64,000 nucleotides of DNA from Oceanibium sediminis (lineage in GTDB: Bacteria > Pseudomonadota > Alphaproteobacteria > Rhodobacterales > Rhodobacteraceae), in assembly GCF_003265325.1 (NCBI RefSeq), contig NZ_QGNX01000001.1:806001-870000 (forward strand), written 5' to 3'. Shown here piece after piece: positions 15,731 through 25,970 of the stretch. The translations under genes and the position numbers were made by a program. The notes beneath the pieces are model-generated. The model worked only from the letters and a program-made list of their open reading frames with translations. It did not search any database and had not been told where the DNA came from. How positions within the stretch are numbered: position 1 is the stretch's first letter; every line of letters starts with the position of its first letter.

Positions 15731-16531
15731 TCACAAACGGGCGGCGCGGACCAGGCGCGCGATCTTCAGGATGGCGATGCCCCGGATCGCCAGCGAGCCG
15801 GGCACGAACCCCCAGAGCGCCGTGCTCCACAGGATCAGTTCGTAATTCGGCGTGTCGGAGGGCTGCGCGATCCCGGAAAGCTGCATCGCCACGGTCGGGG
15901 ACAGGTACAGGATGACCGCCCCGACGAGGATGTTGGCGACACCGTCGCGCAGCAGCCGCCGCTCCACGTCGCGGGCATAGCCGGGGGCGAAGGTGGGCAG
16001 GTTGAGCCACAGGTTGAAGTCGCGCCGCGCCACGGGCCAGCGCATCAGCCACAACAGCCCGCCGAACAGGATCATCAGCACCACCGCCAGCCAGAACGAC
16101 AGCGCCGCCGATTGTTCCACCAGCGCCCGGTTGAGGGGTAGCATGTTGTCCGGCAGCGCGACGCTCAGCGCCACGACGGGGCTGAGCGGGAAGCGCGCCA
16201 GCTCGAGTGCGCGTTCGCCCCACATCAGCATGTTCAGTGAAAAGTCATCCGATCCGGAAAAGCCCCGGGCAAGGAAGGTCAGCGCCAGGATCAGCAGCGC
16301 GAAGGAAATGAAGCGCACCCGGTTGTAAGGCGGCGCGAAGCGGAAATCGATCAGTCCGGGGTGGGTCGAGGCGTACTCGAACACCGTGAACGCCGCCGCC
16401 AGTCCCGCCACGATGAGCGAGATTTCCTGGCTGGCGACGGACACGTTGGGCAGCAGCAGGGCCGGGGTGCCGATCACCAGCACAACGGCCAGCGCACGGA
16501 TGAACCCCGCTGCAAGCCGTCTGACGATCAT
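15731..16531 (-). CDS. uncharacterised multi-pass membrane protein
   Basis: Family not recognised. Seen: 266 residues with about six hydrophobic segments (around residues 12-30, 35-50, 73-90, 110-127, 143-165 and 200-220), an arginine-rich cytoplasmic loop (RWPVARRDF) and a basic C-terminus. No catalytic motif stands out. It lies between leuD (24 bases upstream) and the secreted EEP protein (8 bases downstream) on the same strand, so it is likely transcribed with leucine genes. Inferred: an inner-membrane protein; no function assigned. Confidence 0.75.
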   Translation of the reverse strand: MIVRRLAAGFIRALAVVLVIGTPALLLPNVSVASQEISLIVAGLAAAFTVFEYASTHPGLIDFRFAPPYNRVRFISFALLILALTFLARGFSGSDDFSLNMLMWGERALELARFPLSPVVALSVALPDNMLPLNRALVEQSAALSFWLAVVLMILFGGLLWLMRWPVARRDFNLWLNLPTFAPGYARDVERRLLRDGVANILVGAVILYLSPTVAMQLSGIAQPSDTPNYELILWSTALWGFVPGSLAIRGIAILKIARLVRAARL

Positions 16532-16555
16532 GCCCGGCCACCGCTGCGCGCGGCC

Positions 16556-17161
<606 letters not shown>

Positions 17162-17263
17162 TACTTATTTCCCTGACTTCGCGGATGCGGCGTGCGCACC
17201 CCTGTCTGATGATGAACCAGCGAGACGCCGGCGAACCCGCCCCGGAAACCCGGGGCGGTCAGC

Positions 17264-18667
17264 TCAAAGGTCCCGCACGTCCGTCAGACGCCCGGTGATC
17301 GCGGCAGCGGCCGCCATCGCGGGGCTCAGCAGGTGGGTGCGCCCGCCACGGCCCTGACGGCCCTCGAAGTTGCGGTTGGAGGTGGAGGCGCAGCGCTCGC
17401 CCGGGGCCAGCTGGTCGGGGTTCATGCCCAGACACATGGAACAACCAGCCATGCGCCAGTCGAAGCCCGCTTCGATCAGCTTCTGGGCGATGCCCTCTTC
17501 CTCGGCCTGTGCGCGAACCAGGCCCGAGCCCGGTACGATCATCGCGCGCAGGCCGTCCTTGACGCGCTTGCCTTCCATGATCTTGGCGACTTCGCGCAGA
17601 TCCTCGATCCGGCCGTTGGTGCACGAGCCGATGAAGACAGTGTCGATTTCCACGTCCTGCAGGCGGGTGCCCGGCGTCAGGCCCATGTAGTCCAGGCTGC
17701 GGCGCGCGGCTTCCACCTTGCCGCCGGTGAAATCGTCGGGGCTGGGCACGACGCCGGTGATCGGCAGCACATCCTCGGGCGAGGTGCCCCAGGTGACGAC
17801 CGGGGCGATGTCGGCCGCCTCAAGGATGATCTCCTTGTCGAAATGCGCACCTTCGTCGGTGAACAGCGTCTTCCAGTATTCCAGCGCCATTTCCCAGTTG
17901 CCGCCTTTCGGGGCGTGGGGGCGGCCGTTGACGTAGTCGAAGGTCTTCTGGTCAGGCGCGATCAGACCGGCGCGTGCGCCGCCCTCGATCGCCATGTTGC
18001 AGACGGTCATCCGCCCTTCCATGGACAGGTTGCGGATCGCCTCGCCCATGTACTCGATCACGTGGCCGTTGCCGCCCGCGGTGCCGGTGCGCCCGATGAC
18101 GGACAGGGTGATGTCCTTGGCGGTCACGCCGACGGGCAGGGTGCCGCGCACCTCGACCTTCATGTTCTTGGACTTCTTCTGGATCAGCGTCTGGGTGGCC
18201 AGAACGTGCTCGACCTCAGATGTGCCGATGCCATGCGCCAGCGCGCCGAACGCGCCGTGGGTGGCGGTGTGGCTGTCGCCGCAGACGATGGTCATGCCCG
18301 GCAGGGTCCAGCCCAGTTCCGGGCCGATGATGTGCACGATGCCCTGGCGGACGTCATCCACGCCGTAATAGGTGATGCCGAAATCCTTGGCGTTCTTTTC
18401 CAGCGCATCGACCTGGATGCGGCTCATCTCGTCCTCGATGCCCTTGGCACGGTCGAGCGAGGTGGGCACGTTGTGGTCGGGCACGGCCACGGTCTTTTCC
18501 GGCGCGCGGACCTTGCGCCCGGCCATGCGCAGGCCTTCGAAAGCCTGGGGGCTGGTCACCTCGTGGACGAGGTGGCGGTCGATATAGAGCAGCGAGGTGC
18601 CGTCGTCTTCCTCGTGGACGAGGTGGGCATCCCAGATTTTGTCGTACAGGGTCTTCGGTGCGGACAT
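17264..18667 (-). CDS. leuC: 3-isopropylmalate dehydratase large subunit
   Basis: Seen: 467 residues, [17 protein letters not shown] start, [31 protein letters not shown], and the iron-sulfur ligands in [11 protein letters not shown] and [12 protein letters not shown], followed by [15 protein letters not shown]. Known: catalytic, cluster-bearing subunit of isopropylmalate isomerase. It contrasts usefully with the divergent aconitase at 7039, since here all family motifs are canonical. Confidence 0.97.
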   Translation of the reverse strand: MSAPKTLYDKIWDAHLVHEEDDGTSLLYIDRHLVHEVTSPQAFEGLRMAGRKVRAPEKTVAVPDHNVPTSLDRAKGIEDEMSRIQVDALEKNAKDFGITYYGVDDVRQGIVHIIGPELGWTLPGMTIVCGDSHTATHGAFGALAHGIGTSEVEHVLATQTLIQKKSKNMKVEVRGTLPVGVTAKDITLSVIGRTGTAGGNGHVIEYMGEAIRNLSMEGRMTVCNMAIEGGARAGLIAPDQKTFDYVNGRPHAPKGGNWEMALEYWKTLFTDEGAHFDKEIILEAADIAPVVTWGTSPEDVLPITGVVPSPDDFTGGKVEAARRSLDYMGLTPGTRLQDVEIDTVFIGSCTNGRIEDLREVAKIMEGKRVKDGLRAMIVPGSGLVRAQAEEEGIAQKLIEAGFDWRMAGCSMCLGMNPDQLAPGERCASTSNRNFEGRQGRGGRTHLLSPAMAAAAAITGRLTDVRDL

Positions 18668-18982
18668 CGGATCTCTCTCAATGGTCGGGTATGGGCAGGC
18701 ACATGGTTGCGCGCGCGGGGTAGGGCGCGCGGCGGCGGATCAAAGTCCGCCGGTCAGCGTCAGGCACAGCCCGTGGAATCGCCAGGGCAGGCGTGAACGA
18801 TCGTCCATGTCGAAAAAACGCGTCATGGGCATTCCATACTCCGCGCCGTGCGGCGGGGCAAGCGTTGCGCCGCGTGCGCCGGTGCAAGGCGGCTTGCCGG
18901 GCGCGCGCTTTTGACATCCTGCTTAAGCCTCGTTAGCGATGTTGCGGAAATTCAGGCGATGGCCAGGTGAGGGACGAACGAC
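18668..18982. other. divergent intergenic region leuC / mscS with candidate promoter
   Basis: These 315 bases hold no gene I can support. For the rightward gene a promoter candidate is TTGACA at 18911-18916 with TAGCGA at 18934-18939 (17-base spacer). No leader peptide or leucine-attenuator structure could be seen on the leuC side. Confidence 0.45.
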
Positions 18983-21310
18983 ATGATGCGCATACTGGCA
19001 CTACTCCTTCTGATGGTTGTCGGCAGCGGGGCGGTCGCCCAGACGATCCCGGGGCTCGGCGGCGGGGAAACTGCGGCCGAGGCGTCCGGGGACACCGCAA
19101 GCGATCCCGCCGCCGCCTCGACCGAGGCGCTGATCGAGCTGTTGCGCGACGACCAGGCGCGCGCCGCCCTGATCGAGCGGCTGGAGGCCAGTGCCCCCGC
19201 CGCGCAATCCGGGGGCTCCGCCACCCCGCAGGCCGATCAACCCGAAGAAGAGCCGATGACCTTCGGCCGCCAGGTCTCGCGGTTCGCCGAGAGCGTCATG
19301 GACGCCGTGAAAGACAACGCCGAGACGTTGTGGATCCAGATCAGGCGCCTGCCGAACCGGCTGAGCGATTTCCGCGCGGCGCTGGACCCGGATATCGTGC
19401 TCGGCTCGCTCAAGGCGCTCGCCTTCGTCATTTTCACGACCTACACCGCCTATTTCATCCTGCGACTGCTCAGCCATCGCGTGTCCCATCGGTTGTCGGC
19501 GGCGGCGGTGGGCCGGCGGTTCTGGCAGCGGGCGGCGCTGAGCGTGATGACATCGGTGATCGCGGCGCTGGTGGTGGTCTTTTCGGTGCTCGCATCCTCG
19601 GTCGCGGCGATCGTGTTCTTCGGGGAAACCTTCGCCCGCCTCGGGCCGATCCAGCTGGACTACCTGACCGCGTTCAACGTGGCGGGCCTGTCCACCGTGG
19701 TGATCCACGCCATCTTCGCCCCGCGTTTCGGACAGTTGCGGCTGATCCCGCTGAAGGACGAAAGCGCGAAACGCCTGTCGCGCTGGCTGACCGCCTCGGC
19801 GCAGATGCTGGCCTACGGGCAATTGCTGATCGTGCCGCTGGTCCAGCGCGAGGCGGGGTTCCTGCCCGCCTTCGCCGTGTCCTCGGCCATCGGCGGAATC
19901 GTCATGGCCTATGCCATCGTCGTCACCTGGCGGAACCGTCGCCGCGTGGCAGACTGGCTGCACGGCGACAAGGAACGCCCCGAGCACCCCGGCTTCTTCT
20001 ACACGCTGGTGGACCTTTGGTACGTGCCGATGACGCTGTACCTGTTCTACGTGCTGGTGATCGTGCTGCTGCGCCCCGGCAACATCCTGCTGCCGCTTCT
20101 GCTGACCTCGGCCAAGGTGGCGGCGCTGGTGATCGGCGGGCTGTTCCTGCGCAACCAGTTGCTGCGTACCGCCCGCCGCGGCGTGACGCTGCCCCCGTCG
20201 CTGAGCACCGCCATGCCCGCGCTGGAGCGGCGGCTGAACTCCGTCCTGCCCAAGATCACGATCTTCCTGCGTCTCGTGCTTGCGATCGCGGTGGTGGGCG
20301 GCGTGCTGGTCATCCTCGGGGTGATTTCCCCGACCATCTGGATGGGCGACGGGGATCGCGAGGGGATCACCGAGGAGATGCTGTCCATCACGCTCATCGT
20401 CGCCATCTCCGCCGCCGCGTGGCTCGGCGTCGCAAGCTGGGTGGATTTCCGGCTGAACCCGATGGTGGGCAAGATGCCCACGTCGCGCGAAACCACCTTG
20501 CTGACGCTGCTGTTCAATGCGGCGACGATCGCCATCGTGGTGATCTCGACCATGCTGATCCTGTCCGAGCTGGGCATCAACATCGCGCCGCTGCTCGCCT
20601 CTGCCGGGGTGCTCGGCCTTGCCATCGGTTTCGGCGCGCAGAAGATGGTGCAGGACATCATCACCGGCGTGTTCATCCAGTTCGAGAACGCGATCAACGT
20701 GGGCGACGTGGTGTCCGTCGGCGGCGTGACCGGTACGGTGGAAAAGCTGACCGTGCGCTCCGTCAGCCTGCGCGACGTGCAGGGCGTGTTCCACATCATC
20801 CCGTTCTCGTCGGTGGACATGGTGTCGAACTACATGCGGGACTTTTCCTACCACGTGGCGGACATGGGCGTCGCCTACCGCGAGGACATGGAGGAGGCCA
20901 AGCAAGCCATGCACGACGCCTTCGACGAGCTGCGCAAGGACGCCGAGCAGGCCCCGGACATCCTGGGCGACCTGGAGTGGTTCGGCCTGAACAGCTTCGA
21001 CGACAGCGCCATCACCCTGCGCGCCCGGATCAAGACGGTACCGGGCAAGCAATGGGCCATCGGGCGGGCCTATAACCTGATCCTCAAGCGCATCTTCGAT
21101 GAGCGCAACATCGAGATCCCCTTCCCGCACCAGACGATCTATTTCGGCGTGGACCGGCAGGGCAAGGCCCCGCCGCTGCACCTGGTGCAGGATGCCGTGG
21201 TGACGCAGGACAGCGGGCCAGAGCCCGGCACCCGGCCCGTGACGCAGGACACGCCCCCGGCGGCGCAGGACACCCCCATGGACACGCCGGAAGGCGGTGA
21301 CCAGAGGTAG
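18983..21310 (+). CDS. large MscS-family mechanosensitive channel
   Basis: Seen: 775 residues. A signal peptide (MMRILALLLLMVVGSGAVAQ) is followed by an Ala/Glu-rich periplasmic region to about residue 135, then roughly ten hydrophobic segments, and the MscS core near residues 520-690: GVLGLAIGFGAQKMVQDIITG lines the pore, then NAINVGDVVSVGG and FHIIPFSSVDMVSNYMR. The tail is Gln/Pro/Thr-rich (PVTQDTPPAAQDTP). Known: MscK/YbdG-like long MscS proteins relieve osmotic pressure. ATG at 18983 or 18986. Convergent with the asparaginase gene. Confidence 0.9.
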   Translation: MMRILALLLLMVVGSGAVAQTIPGLGGGETAAEASGDTASDPAAASTEALIELLRDDQARAALIERLEASAPAAQSGGSATPQADQPEEEPMTFGRQVSRFAESVMDAVKDNAETLWIQIRRLPNRLSDFRAALDPDIVLGSLKALAFVIFTTYTAYFILRLLSHRVSHRLSAAAVGRRFWQRAALSVMTSVIAALVVVFSVLASSVAAIVFFGETFARLGPIQLDYLTAFNVAGLSTVVIHAIFAPRFGQLRLIPLKDESAKRLSRWLTASAQMLAYGQLLIVPLVQREAGFLPAFAVSSAIGGIVMAYAIVVTWRNRRRVADWLHGDKERPEHPGFFYTLVDLWYVPMTLYLFYVLVIVLLRPGNILLPLLLTSAKVAALVIGGLFLRNQLLRTARRGVTLPPSLSTAMPALERRLNSVLPKITIFLRLVLAIAVVGGVLVILGVISPTIWMGDGDREGITEEMLSITLIVAISAAAWLGVASWVDFRLNPMVGKMPTSRETTLLTLLFNAATIAIVVISTMLILSELGINIAPLLASAGVLGLAIGFGAQKMVQDIITGVFIQFENAINVGDVVSVGGVTGTVEKLTVRSVSLRDVQGVFHIIPFSSVDMVSNYMRDFSYHVADMGVAYREDMEEAKQAMHDAFDELRKDAEQAPDILGDLEWFGLNSFDDSAITLRARIKTVPGKQWAIGRAYNLILKRIFDERNIEIPFPHQTIYFGVDRQGKAPPLHLVQDAVVTQDSGPEPGTRPVTQDTPPAAQDTPMDTPEGGDQR

Positions 21311-21327
21311 ACGCTCCACCGCGCAAG

Positions 21328-21349
21328 GCCGGCCCGCGCGCGGGCCGGC
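21328..21349. terminator. 22-base perfect palindrome between convergent genes
   Basis: The sequence from 21328 to 21349 is fully self-complementary (starts GCCGGCCCGC, ends GCGGGCCGGC). It sits between the stops of mscS and the asparaginase gene. There is no T-run on either side, so it may act as a bidirectional barrier rather than a classical terminator. Confidence 0.4.
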
Positions 21350-21356
21350 GGTAGCG

Positions 21357-22355
21357 TCAGCCCATCAGTTCGGGGCGTGCAATGACCCGGGCGGCGACGA
21401 TCCCGCGGCGGTTCGCCTGGGGGGCATCGATCCGCTTGGCAATCGCCGGGTGGGCCGCGTCAAGCACCTGGAGGCGCACCAGCAGCGCGGCAATCGCAGC
21501 TTCCGAGGCGCGTGTCGCGCCATCCTCCACCTTCAGCGCGATGCCGAGGCCGCGCTCAGGCAGGATCGCGCCGAATACGCCTTCGGCGCCGGTCTTGATG
21601 ACGGCCTTTCCCGCCGCCGCCGCGGTAATCTCCGTCGAGCATTTTCCCGCGCCGTCGATCAGTTCGGGATGCGCCGCCATCGCATCGACCAGGGCGCGCG
21701 CGGCATCGCCCCGCGCCCGGCCGAGGGCCTGGGGCGCTGCCATCCTGGCCAGCGCATGCGCGAACCCCTGAAGGGAGGTGCGGAAATTCGGGGCAGAACA
21801 TCCGTCGATGCCGTACCCGGGGCAGGGTGCGCCGGTCATCTCCTCGATCGCGGCGCGCACCGCGCGCTGGACCGGGTGGTCGGTGTCGATGTACTCCGTC
21901 CCGCCGCCAAGCGCCTGGCCGAGGGTCAGGAAACCGGCGTGCTTGCCCGAACAGTTGTTTTGGATCTGGCCGGGTTTGCGCCCCTCGGCACGCAAGCGAT
22001 GCCGCGCGGGCGTATCGGCGGGGGTCTGCGGCCCGCAGCGCAGGTCGTCCTCGGTCAGGCCAACGTTCGACAGCCAGGCGGCCACCCTTCGGGTATGGAT
22101 GTCCCCGCCCACATGGCTGGCGCAGGCCAGGGCCAGATGCTCCGCGCCCAACCCGGTGCGCGCGGCGACGCCGCTTTCCACCAGCGGCAGGGCCTGGATC
22201 ATCTTGATCGCGGAACGGGGAAAAATGACGGTGCCGGGATCGCCCCATGCCTCCACCACGGCGCCGGAAGCGTCCACGATCACGGCGTGGCCCCGGTGAA
22301 TGCCTTCCAGGTAGTCGCCGCGCCAGAGTTCCGCCAGAATCGCGGCGTCAGTCAT
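21357..22355 (-). CDS. Rhizobium-type zinc-dependent L-asparaginase (PF06089 class)
   Basis: Seen: 332 residues with Ser48 and Lys51 (FPRSAIK), Ser80 (ACASH), Cys135 and Lys138 (NNCSGKH) and Cys186 (IDGCSAPN). Known: in the Rhizobium etli inducible asparaginase ReAV, Ser48/Lys51 are the nucleophile pair and Cys135, Lys138 and a Cys near 189 bind zinc; the spacing here agrees almost exactly. Role: hydrolyses asparagine to aspartate and ammonia. No signal peptide, so cytosolic. Its ATG overlaps the last 8 bases of the sigma-factor gene, so it is translated from the same message. Confidence 0.9.
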   Translation of the reverse strand: MTDAAILAELWRGDYLEGIHRGHAVIVDASGAVVEAWGDPGTVIFPRSAIKMIQALPLVESGVAARTGLGAEHLALACASHVGGDIHTRRVAAWLSNVGLTEDDLRCGPQTPADTPARHRLRAEGRKPGQIQNNCSGKHAGFLTLGQALGGGTEYIDTDHPVQRAVRAAIEEMTGAPCPGYGIDGCSAPNFRTSLQGFAHALARMAAPQALGRARGDAARALVDAMAAHPELIDGAGKCSTEITAAAAGKAVIKTGAEGVFGAILPERGLGIALKVEDGATRASEAAIAALLVRLQVLDAAHPAIAKRIDAPQANRRGIVAARVIARPELMG

Positions 22356-22923
22356 CCAGGAACGCCGTCATCATGCCGTCCCCAAGCTCGGCGCGCAGGG
22401 TCTTGAAAGCCAACCGTATCCGCGATTTCACCGTTCCCAGCGGCAGTTCGTGGTGCGCCGCGATCTCCGCATGGCTCAGGCCGTCATAGAAGGCGGCCTT
22501 AAGCACTGCGCGCTGATCCTCCGGCAGGACGCGCAGGACGTCGCGCATCTTCACCGCAAGCTGCTGCGCGTTCAGCGACTGCATCCCGCCCGGTTCAGGG
22601 TCCGGCTGGAACAGCGGGTCCATCGGGTCGGGCTGGGGGCGCGTGCGGCGCCGGATCAGGTCGATCCGCCGGTTGCGCGCAATCGCGAAGATCCAGGTGG
22701 AAACCGCCGCCTTTTCGGGGTTGAACAACTGGGCCTTGCGCCACACGGTGACCAGCACTTCCTGGGCGATCTCGTCCGCGTCATCCTCGGCGGTGCCGGC
22801 GCGCATGATGAACGCCTTGACGCGGGTCGCATAGCGCCCGAACAGTTCGGCAAAAGCGGATTTGTCCTGGCGGGCGATTGCCGCCAGAAGGTCCACATCA
22901 CTCTGATTCGACAGGTCACCCAT
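22348..22923 (-). CDS. ECF RNA polymerase sigma factor (RpoE-like)
   Basis: Seen: 191 residues with region 2 (AFAELFGRYATRVKAFIMRAG, DEIAQEVLVTVWRKA, STWIFAIARNRRIDLIRRR) and region 4 (LRVLPEDQRAVLKAAFYDGLSHAEIAAHHELPLGTVKSRIRLAFK). Known: ECF sigma factors of this type redirect polymerase to stress genes and are normally held by an anti-sigma encoded next to them, ChrR in Rhodobacter. Odd: the following gene is an asparaginase, not an anti-sigma, and the divergent gene is an IalB-type protein. Inferred: control is by another route or by a distant anti-sigma. Confidence 0.9.
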   Translation of the reverse strand: MGDLSNQSDVDLLAAIARQDKSAFAELFGRYATRVKAFIMRAGTAEDDADEIAQEVLVTVWRKAQLFNPEKAAVSTWIFAIARNRRIDLIRRRTRPQPDPMDPLFQPDPEPGGMQSLNAQQLAVKMRDVLRVLPEDQRAVLKAAFYDGLSHAEIAAHHELPLGTVKSRIRLAFKTLRAELGDGMMTAFLDD

Positions 22924-23116
22924 TTGCCGCCGTTTTTACACCCTCGCCGGGGTGAAACCAACGTCGCAGATGAAATTGTCTGTAATCTGCCGCCGAGCGC
23001 CGTAAATTCCGCGTTAGGGGCTGGAAAGCCCGCCCCGATCTTGCGTAGATTGCGCCCAAGGCAGGCAATCCGGTTTCCGCATGAGCAGGGAACCACCAAA
23101 AACGGAGGCGCGGCAG

Positions 23117-23656
23117 ATGATCCGAACACTCGCAACGGCGATGGCCCTGACAATCCTGACACTCGCAACGGCAGCCCCGCTTGCGCAGGCGCAAACCAAT
23201 GAATCCGTGGCCGCGTTCCGTGACTGGAGCGTGTTCAACCCCTCGGACCCGCGCGAATGCTACATCGTCTCGCCCCCGGTGAAGACCGAGGCGCGGCGCA
23301 ACGGCAGCACAGTGTCCGTGCGACGCGGCGATATCCTGCTGTTCGTGACGATCCGCCCTGACGAAGGCGTGGACAAGGAAGTCAGCTTCACTGGCGGCTA
23401 CCCCTTCCGAGAGGGCAGCAGCGTCGACGTCTCGATCGGGGGCACCACCTTCCAGATGGCCCCGGGCGCGGACGATGCGCGCGAATGGGCCTGGCCGCCC
23501 TCGCCCGAGCGGGATGCCGAGATGATCGCCGCCATGCGCCGCGGCGCGTCGGCCACGGTGACCGCCGTTTCATCGCGCGGGACCACAACGATCGACGAAT
23601 TTTCGCTGCTCGGCTTCACCGCGGCCCTCGAAGAGGCCGAGAAGCTCTGCCGCTGA
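23117..23656 (+). CDS. invasion-associated locus B (IalB) family exported protein
   Basis: Seen: 179 residues with a signal peptide ([20 protein letters not shown], cleavage after AQAQ), then [36 protein letters not shown] and [14 protein letters not shown]. Two cysteines could form a disulfide. Known: the fold is widespread in alphaproteobacteria; the name comes from Bartonella, but most members have no tested role. The ATG at 23117 has GGAGG at 23104-23108; an earlier in-frame start would bury the signal peptide. Divergent from the sigma-factor gene, so it may be in that factor's regulon. Confidence 0.8.
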   Translation: MIRTLATAMALTILTLATAAPLAQAQTNESVAAFRDWSVFNPSDPRECYIVSPPVKTEARRNGSTVSVRRGDILLFVTIRPDEGVDKEVSFTGGYPFREGSSVDVSIGGTTFQMAPGADDAREWAWPPSPERDAEMIAAMRRGASATVTAVSSRGTTTIDEFSLLGFTAALEEAEKLCR

Positions 23657-23727
23657 TCCCGGCCGGGGCGCTGCCCCGCCGGACCCCGGACACATCGCCC
23701 GTCAGCGCCCTGCGGCGCCGGCGCGCT

Positions 23728-23755
23728 TTGCGTTTCCGCGCTTTCGCCCTATATG
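23728..23755 (+). promoter_or_regulatory. candidate rlmN promoter
   Basis: TTGCGT (23728-23733), 16-base spacer, TATATG (23750-23755), about 40 bases before the rlmN start. Fair match to a housekeeping promoter. Confidence 0.4.
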
Positions 23756-23795
23756 GGGCGGAATCCCTGCCCTGACACAGACCGGACCTGACCCG

Positions 23796-24968
23796 ATGCC
23801 CGCCACCGCCCCGATCACGCAAGACCTGATGACCATCCCCCGCAAAGGGGACCCGTCGGCGCGCCCCAACCTGGTCGGCCTGACGCGCGAGCAGCTGCGC
23901 GACGCGCTGATCGGCGTCGGCACGCCGGAAAAGCAAGCGAAGATGCGCGCCGGACAGGTCTGGGCCTGGCTCTACCAGAAGGGCGTGCGGGATTTCGCCG
24001 ACATGACGAACCTGGCCAAGGACTACCGCGCCCTCCTGGCCGAGCATTTCGACATCGCCCGCCCCGAGGTGGTCACGCGCCAGCTTTCCAGTGACGGAAC
24101 CCGCAAGTACCTGCTGCGCATCGCCGGCGGGCACGAGGTCGAGGCCGTCTACATCCCCGAGGAGGATCGTGGCACGCTCTGCATCTCCTCTCAGGTGGGC
24201 TGCACGCTGACCTGTTCGTTCTGCCATACCGGCACGCAGAAGCTGGTGCGCAACCTGACCCCGGCAGAGATCGTCGGCCAGATCCTGGTGGCCCGCGACG
24301 ATCTGGGCGAATGGGGGCACAAGGCGGACGGCAAGCGGCTGGTTTCCAACATCGTGCTGATGGGCATGGGTGAGCCGCTCTACAACTTCGACGCGGTGCG
24401 CGACGCGATGCAGATCGCCATGGACAACGAAGGCCTCAGCCTGTCGCGCCGCCGGATCACGCTGTCGACCTCCGGCGTGGTGCCCGAAATCGCCCGCGCG
24501 GGGGCGGAAATCGGCTGCATGCTGGCGATCAGCTTCCACGCCACCACGAATGATGTGCGTGACAAGCTGGTCCCGATCAACAAGAAGTGGAACATCGAGG
24601 CGCTGATCCAGGCCTGCCGCGACTACCCCCGCCTGTCCAATTCCGAGCGGATCACCTTCGAATACGTCATGCTGAAGGGCGTGAACGATACCGACGCCGA
24701 CGCGCGCCGCCTGGTGCAGCTGATCGCGGGCATCCCGGCCAAGATCAACCTGATCCCCTTCAACCCCTGGCCCGGCGCGCCCTACGAACGCTCCGACTGG
24801 GACCGAATCGAAGCCTTCGCGGACATCGTGAACAAGGCCGGCTACGCCTCACCCGTGCGCACCCCGCGGGGCGAGGATATCATGGCCGCCTGCGGTCAGC
24901 TGAAATCCGCCACCGAACGGGCCCGGAAATCCCGCGCCCAGATCGCCGCGGAAACTGCCGCCGGGTAA
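23796..24968 (+). CDS. rlmN: dual-specificity 23S rRNA A2503 / tRNA A37 C2-methyltransferase
   Basis: Seen: 390 residues with the radical-SAM triad [20 protein letters not shown]-binding [15 protein letters not shown], and the C-terminal [11 protein letters not shown] whose cysteine carries the transferred methyl. Known: methylates A2503 of 23S rRNA and A37 of some tRNAs. Full length. Alternative starts exist at the beginning, but ATG at 23796 fits. Confidence 0.97.
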   Translation: MPATAPITQDLMTIPRKGDPSARPNLVGLTREQLRDALIGVGTPEKQAKMRAGQVWAWLYQKGVRDFADMTNLAKDYRALLAEHFDIARPEVVTRQLSSDGTRKYLLRIAGGHEVEAVYIPEEDRGTLCISSQVGCTLTCSFCHTGTQKLVRNLTPAEIVGQILVARDDLGEWGHKADGKRLVSNIVLMGMGEPLYNFDAVRDAMQIAMDNEGLSLSRRRITLSTSGVVPEIARAGAEIGCMLAISFHATTNDVRDKLVPINKKWNIEALIQACRDYPRLSNSERITFEYVMLKGVNDTDADARRLVQLIAGIPAKINLIPFNPWPGAPYERSDWDRIEAFADIVNKAGYASPVRTPRGEDIMAACGQLKSATERARKSRAQIAAETAAG

Positions 24969-24980
24969 GCGAGCCCCCTC

Positions 24981-25011
24981 TCCAAAGTCCTCAAATATCC
25001 CCGCCGGAGGC
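24981..25011. repeat. 31-base dispersed repeat, copy 1
   Basis: Reads on the minus strand GCCTCCGGCGGGGATATTTG then AGGACTTTGGA. A near-identical copy, one base longer, is at 33165-33196. Here the repeat supplies the last codons and the TGA stop of the DUF2189 gene (ASGGDI then stop). Confidence 0.7.
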
Positions 25012-25794
25012 ATCCTCCGCCGGGGCCGTTACCACGCGCCGGTACAGATGCCAGGACGCATGCCCTAGCACCGGGAAGATGACCAGCATCCCAAGGAAGA
25101 ACGGCGCCATTGCCAGCGCCGAAAGCACCGCGATGATCGCGCCCCAGGTCAGCATCACGCGCGGGTTCTCCGCCACCGCCTGGAAACTGGTCACCATCGC
25201 CGTCACCACGTCGATTTCCCGCTCGACCAGCATCGGCACGGAAATCACCGTGATCGCGAACAGCAGACCTGCCAGCGCGCCACCGACGAGCGTGCCCGTG
25301 ATCAGCATGGTCGCCCCCTCGGTGGTCATCAGCAGGTCGGTCGAACTCAGGATGTTGGTCAGCGGCTTCAGCCCGAAGCTCAGCGCGAAGATCAGATGCG
25401 CCATGTAGACCCAGAACAGGAACAGGAACAGCGCCACGAAGGCGAGCGAGGGGATCTGGCGGCGGCTCTCCCCCAGAATCACCGACAGCACCCGCGCTGC
25501 ATCGGGCTTGCCGCCGGCTTCAAGCTGGCGGCTGACTTCGTACAGGCCGACGGCGGCGAAGGGGCCGATCAGCGGGAACCCGGCCATCAGGGGCAGCGCC
25601 CAGTAGCTGCTTCCCCAGACGGCGAGCTGAAGGTAGATTACGATCCCGATCACGGAAAAGACGGCGCCGATGGCCAGGCCGAAGACCGGGGCGGCGCGGA
25701 AGTCCCGCCATCCCGCCGCCAGCGCCGCGCGCAGATCCTGCTGTGTGATCGTTCCGATTTCCGGGGCGCGATCCGGGGCGGCAGTCTGGTTCAT
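24991..25794 (-). CDS. DUF2189-family integral membrane protein
   Basis: Seen: 267 residues, soluble start (MNQTAAPDRAPEIGTITQQDL), then six hydrophobic segments with VFGLAIGAVFSVIGIVIYLQL and GHASWHLYRRVV near the end. The ATG at 25794 has GGGAGG 7 bases upstream; the frame opens 6 codons earlier, but that start overlaps the ribosome site. Known: DUF2189 proteins are common in Rhodobacteraceae with no firm function. Inferred: an FnrL box at 25850-25863 suggests low-oxygen expression. Odd: the C-terminal peptide comes from a dispersed repeat. Confidence 0.8.
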   Translation of the reverse strand: MNQTAAPDRAPEIGTITQQDLRAALAAGWRDFRAAPVFGLAIGAVFSVIGIVIYLQLAVWGSSYWALPLMAGFPLIGPFAAVGLYEVSRQLEAGGKPDAARVLSVILGESRRQIPSLAFVALFLFLFWVYMAHLIFALSFGLKPLTNILSSTDLLMTTEGATMLITGTLVGGALAGLLFAITVISVPMLVEREIDVVTAMVTSFQAVAENPRVMLTWGAIIAVLSALAMAPFFLGMLVIFPVLGHASWHLYRRVVTAPAEDASGGDI

Positions 25795-25849
25795 GAATAT
25801 CCTCCCATTCAAATGACGCTAAGAATGTGGATTCTGTATCACCCGTTCC

Positions 25850-25863
25850 CTGATCTGAATCAA
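25850..25863 (-). promoter_or_regulatory. FnrL-type box CTGAT-CTGA-ATCAA
   Basis: One mismatch to the FNR consensus TTGAT-N4-ATCAA. On the minus strand a -10-like CATTCT (25827-25822) lies where a class II FNR-activated promoter would have it (box centred about 41 bases before the start site), giving a leader of about 20 bases for the DUF2189 gene. It is also 108 bases upstream of the L,D-transpeptidase at 25971. Confidence 0.55.
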
Positions 25864-25970
25864 ACGCCATTGGTGCCGCTTGCCCGATTTGCCGCCCCGG
25901 ATGTATAGTCCCAACAACATGCCCCCGGCAGAGGGGTACGAGCAGGCAGAACATCAGAGGTAGAGTTTCG

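Noticed and set aside
15723-16223. N-terminal extension of the EEP protein by 167 codons
   Set aside because: The extension overlaps the membrane-protein gene in another frame and would bury a clear signal peptide starting at 15722.
19001-21319. Long open frames on both strands over the MscS gene (772 and 702 codons)
   Set aside because: Both are compositional shadows; only the 18983-21310 frame has a signal peptide, membrane segments and the MscS core.
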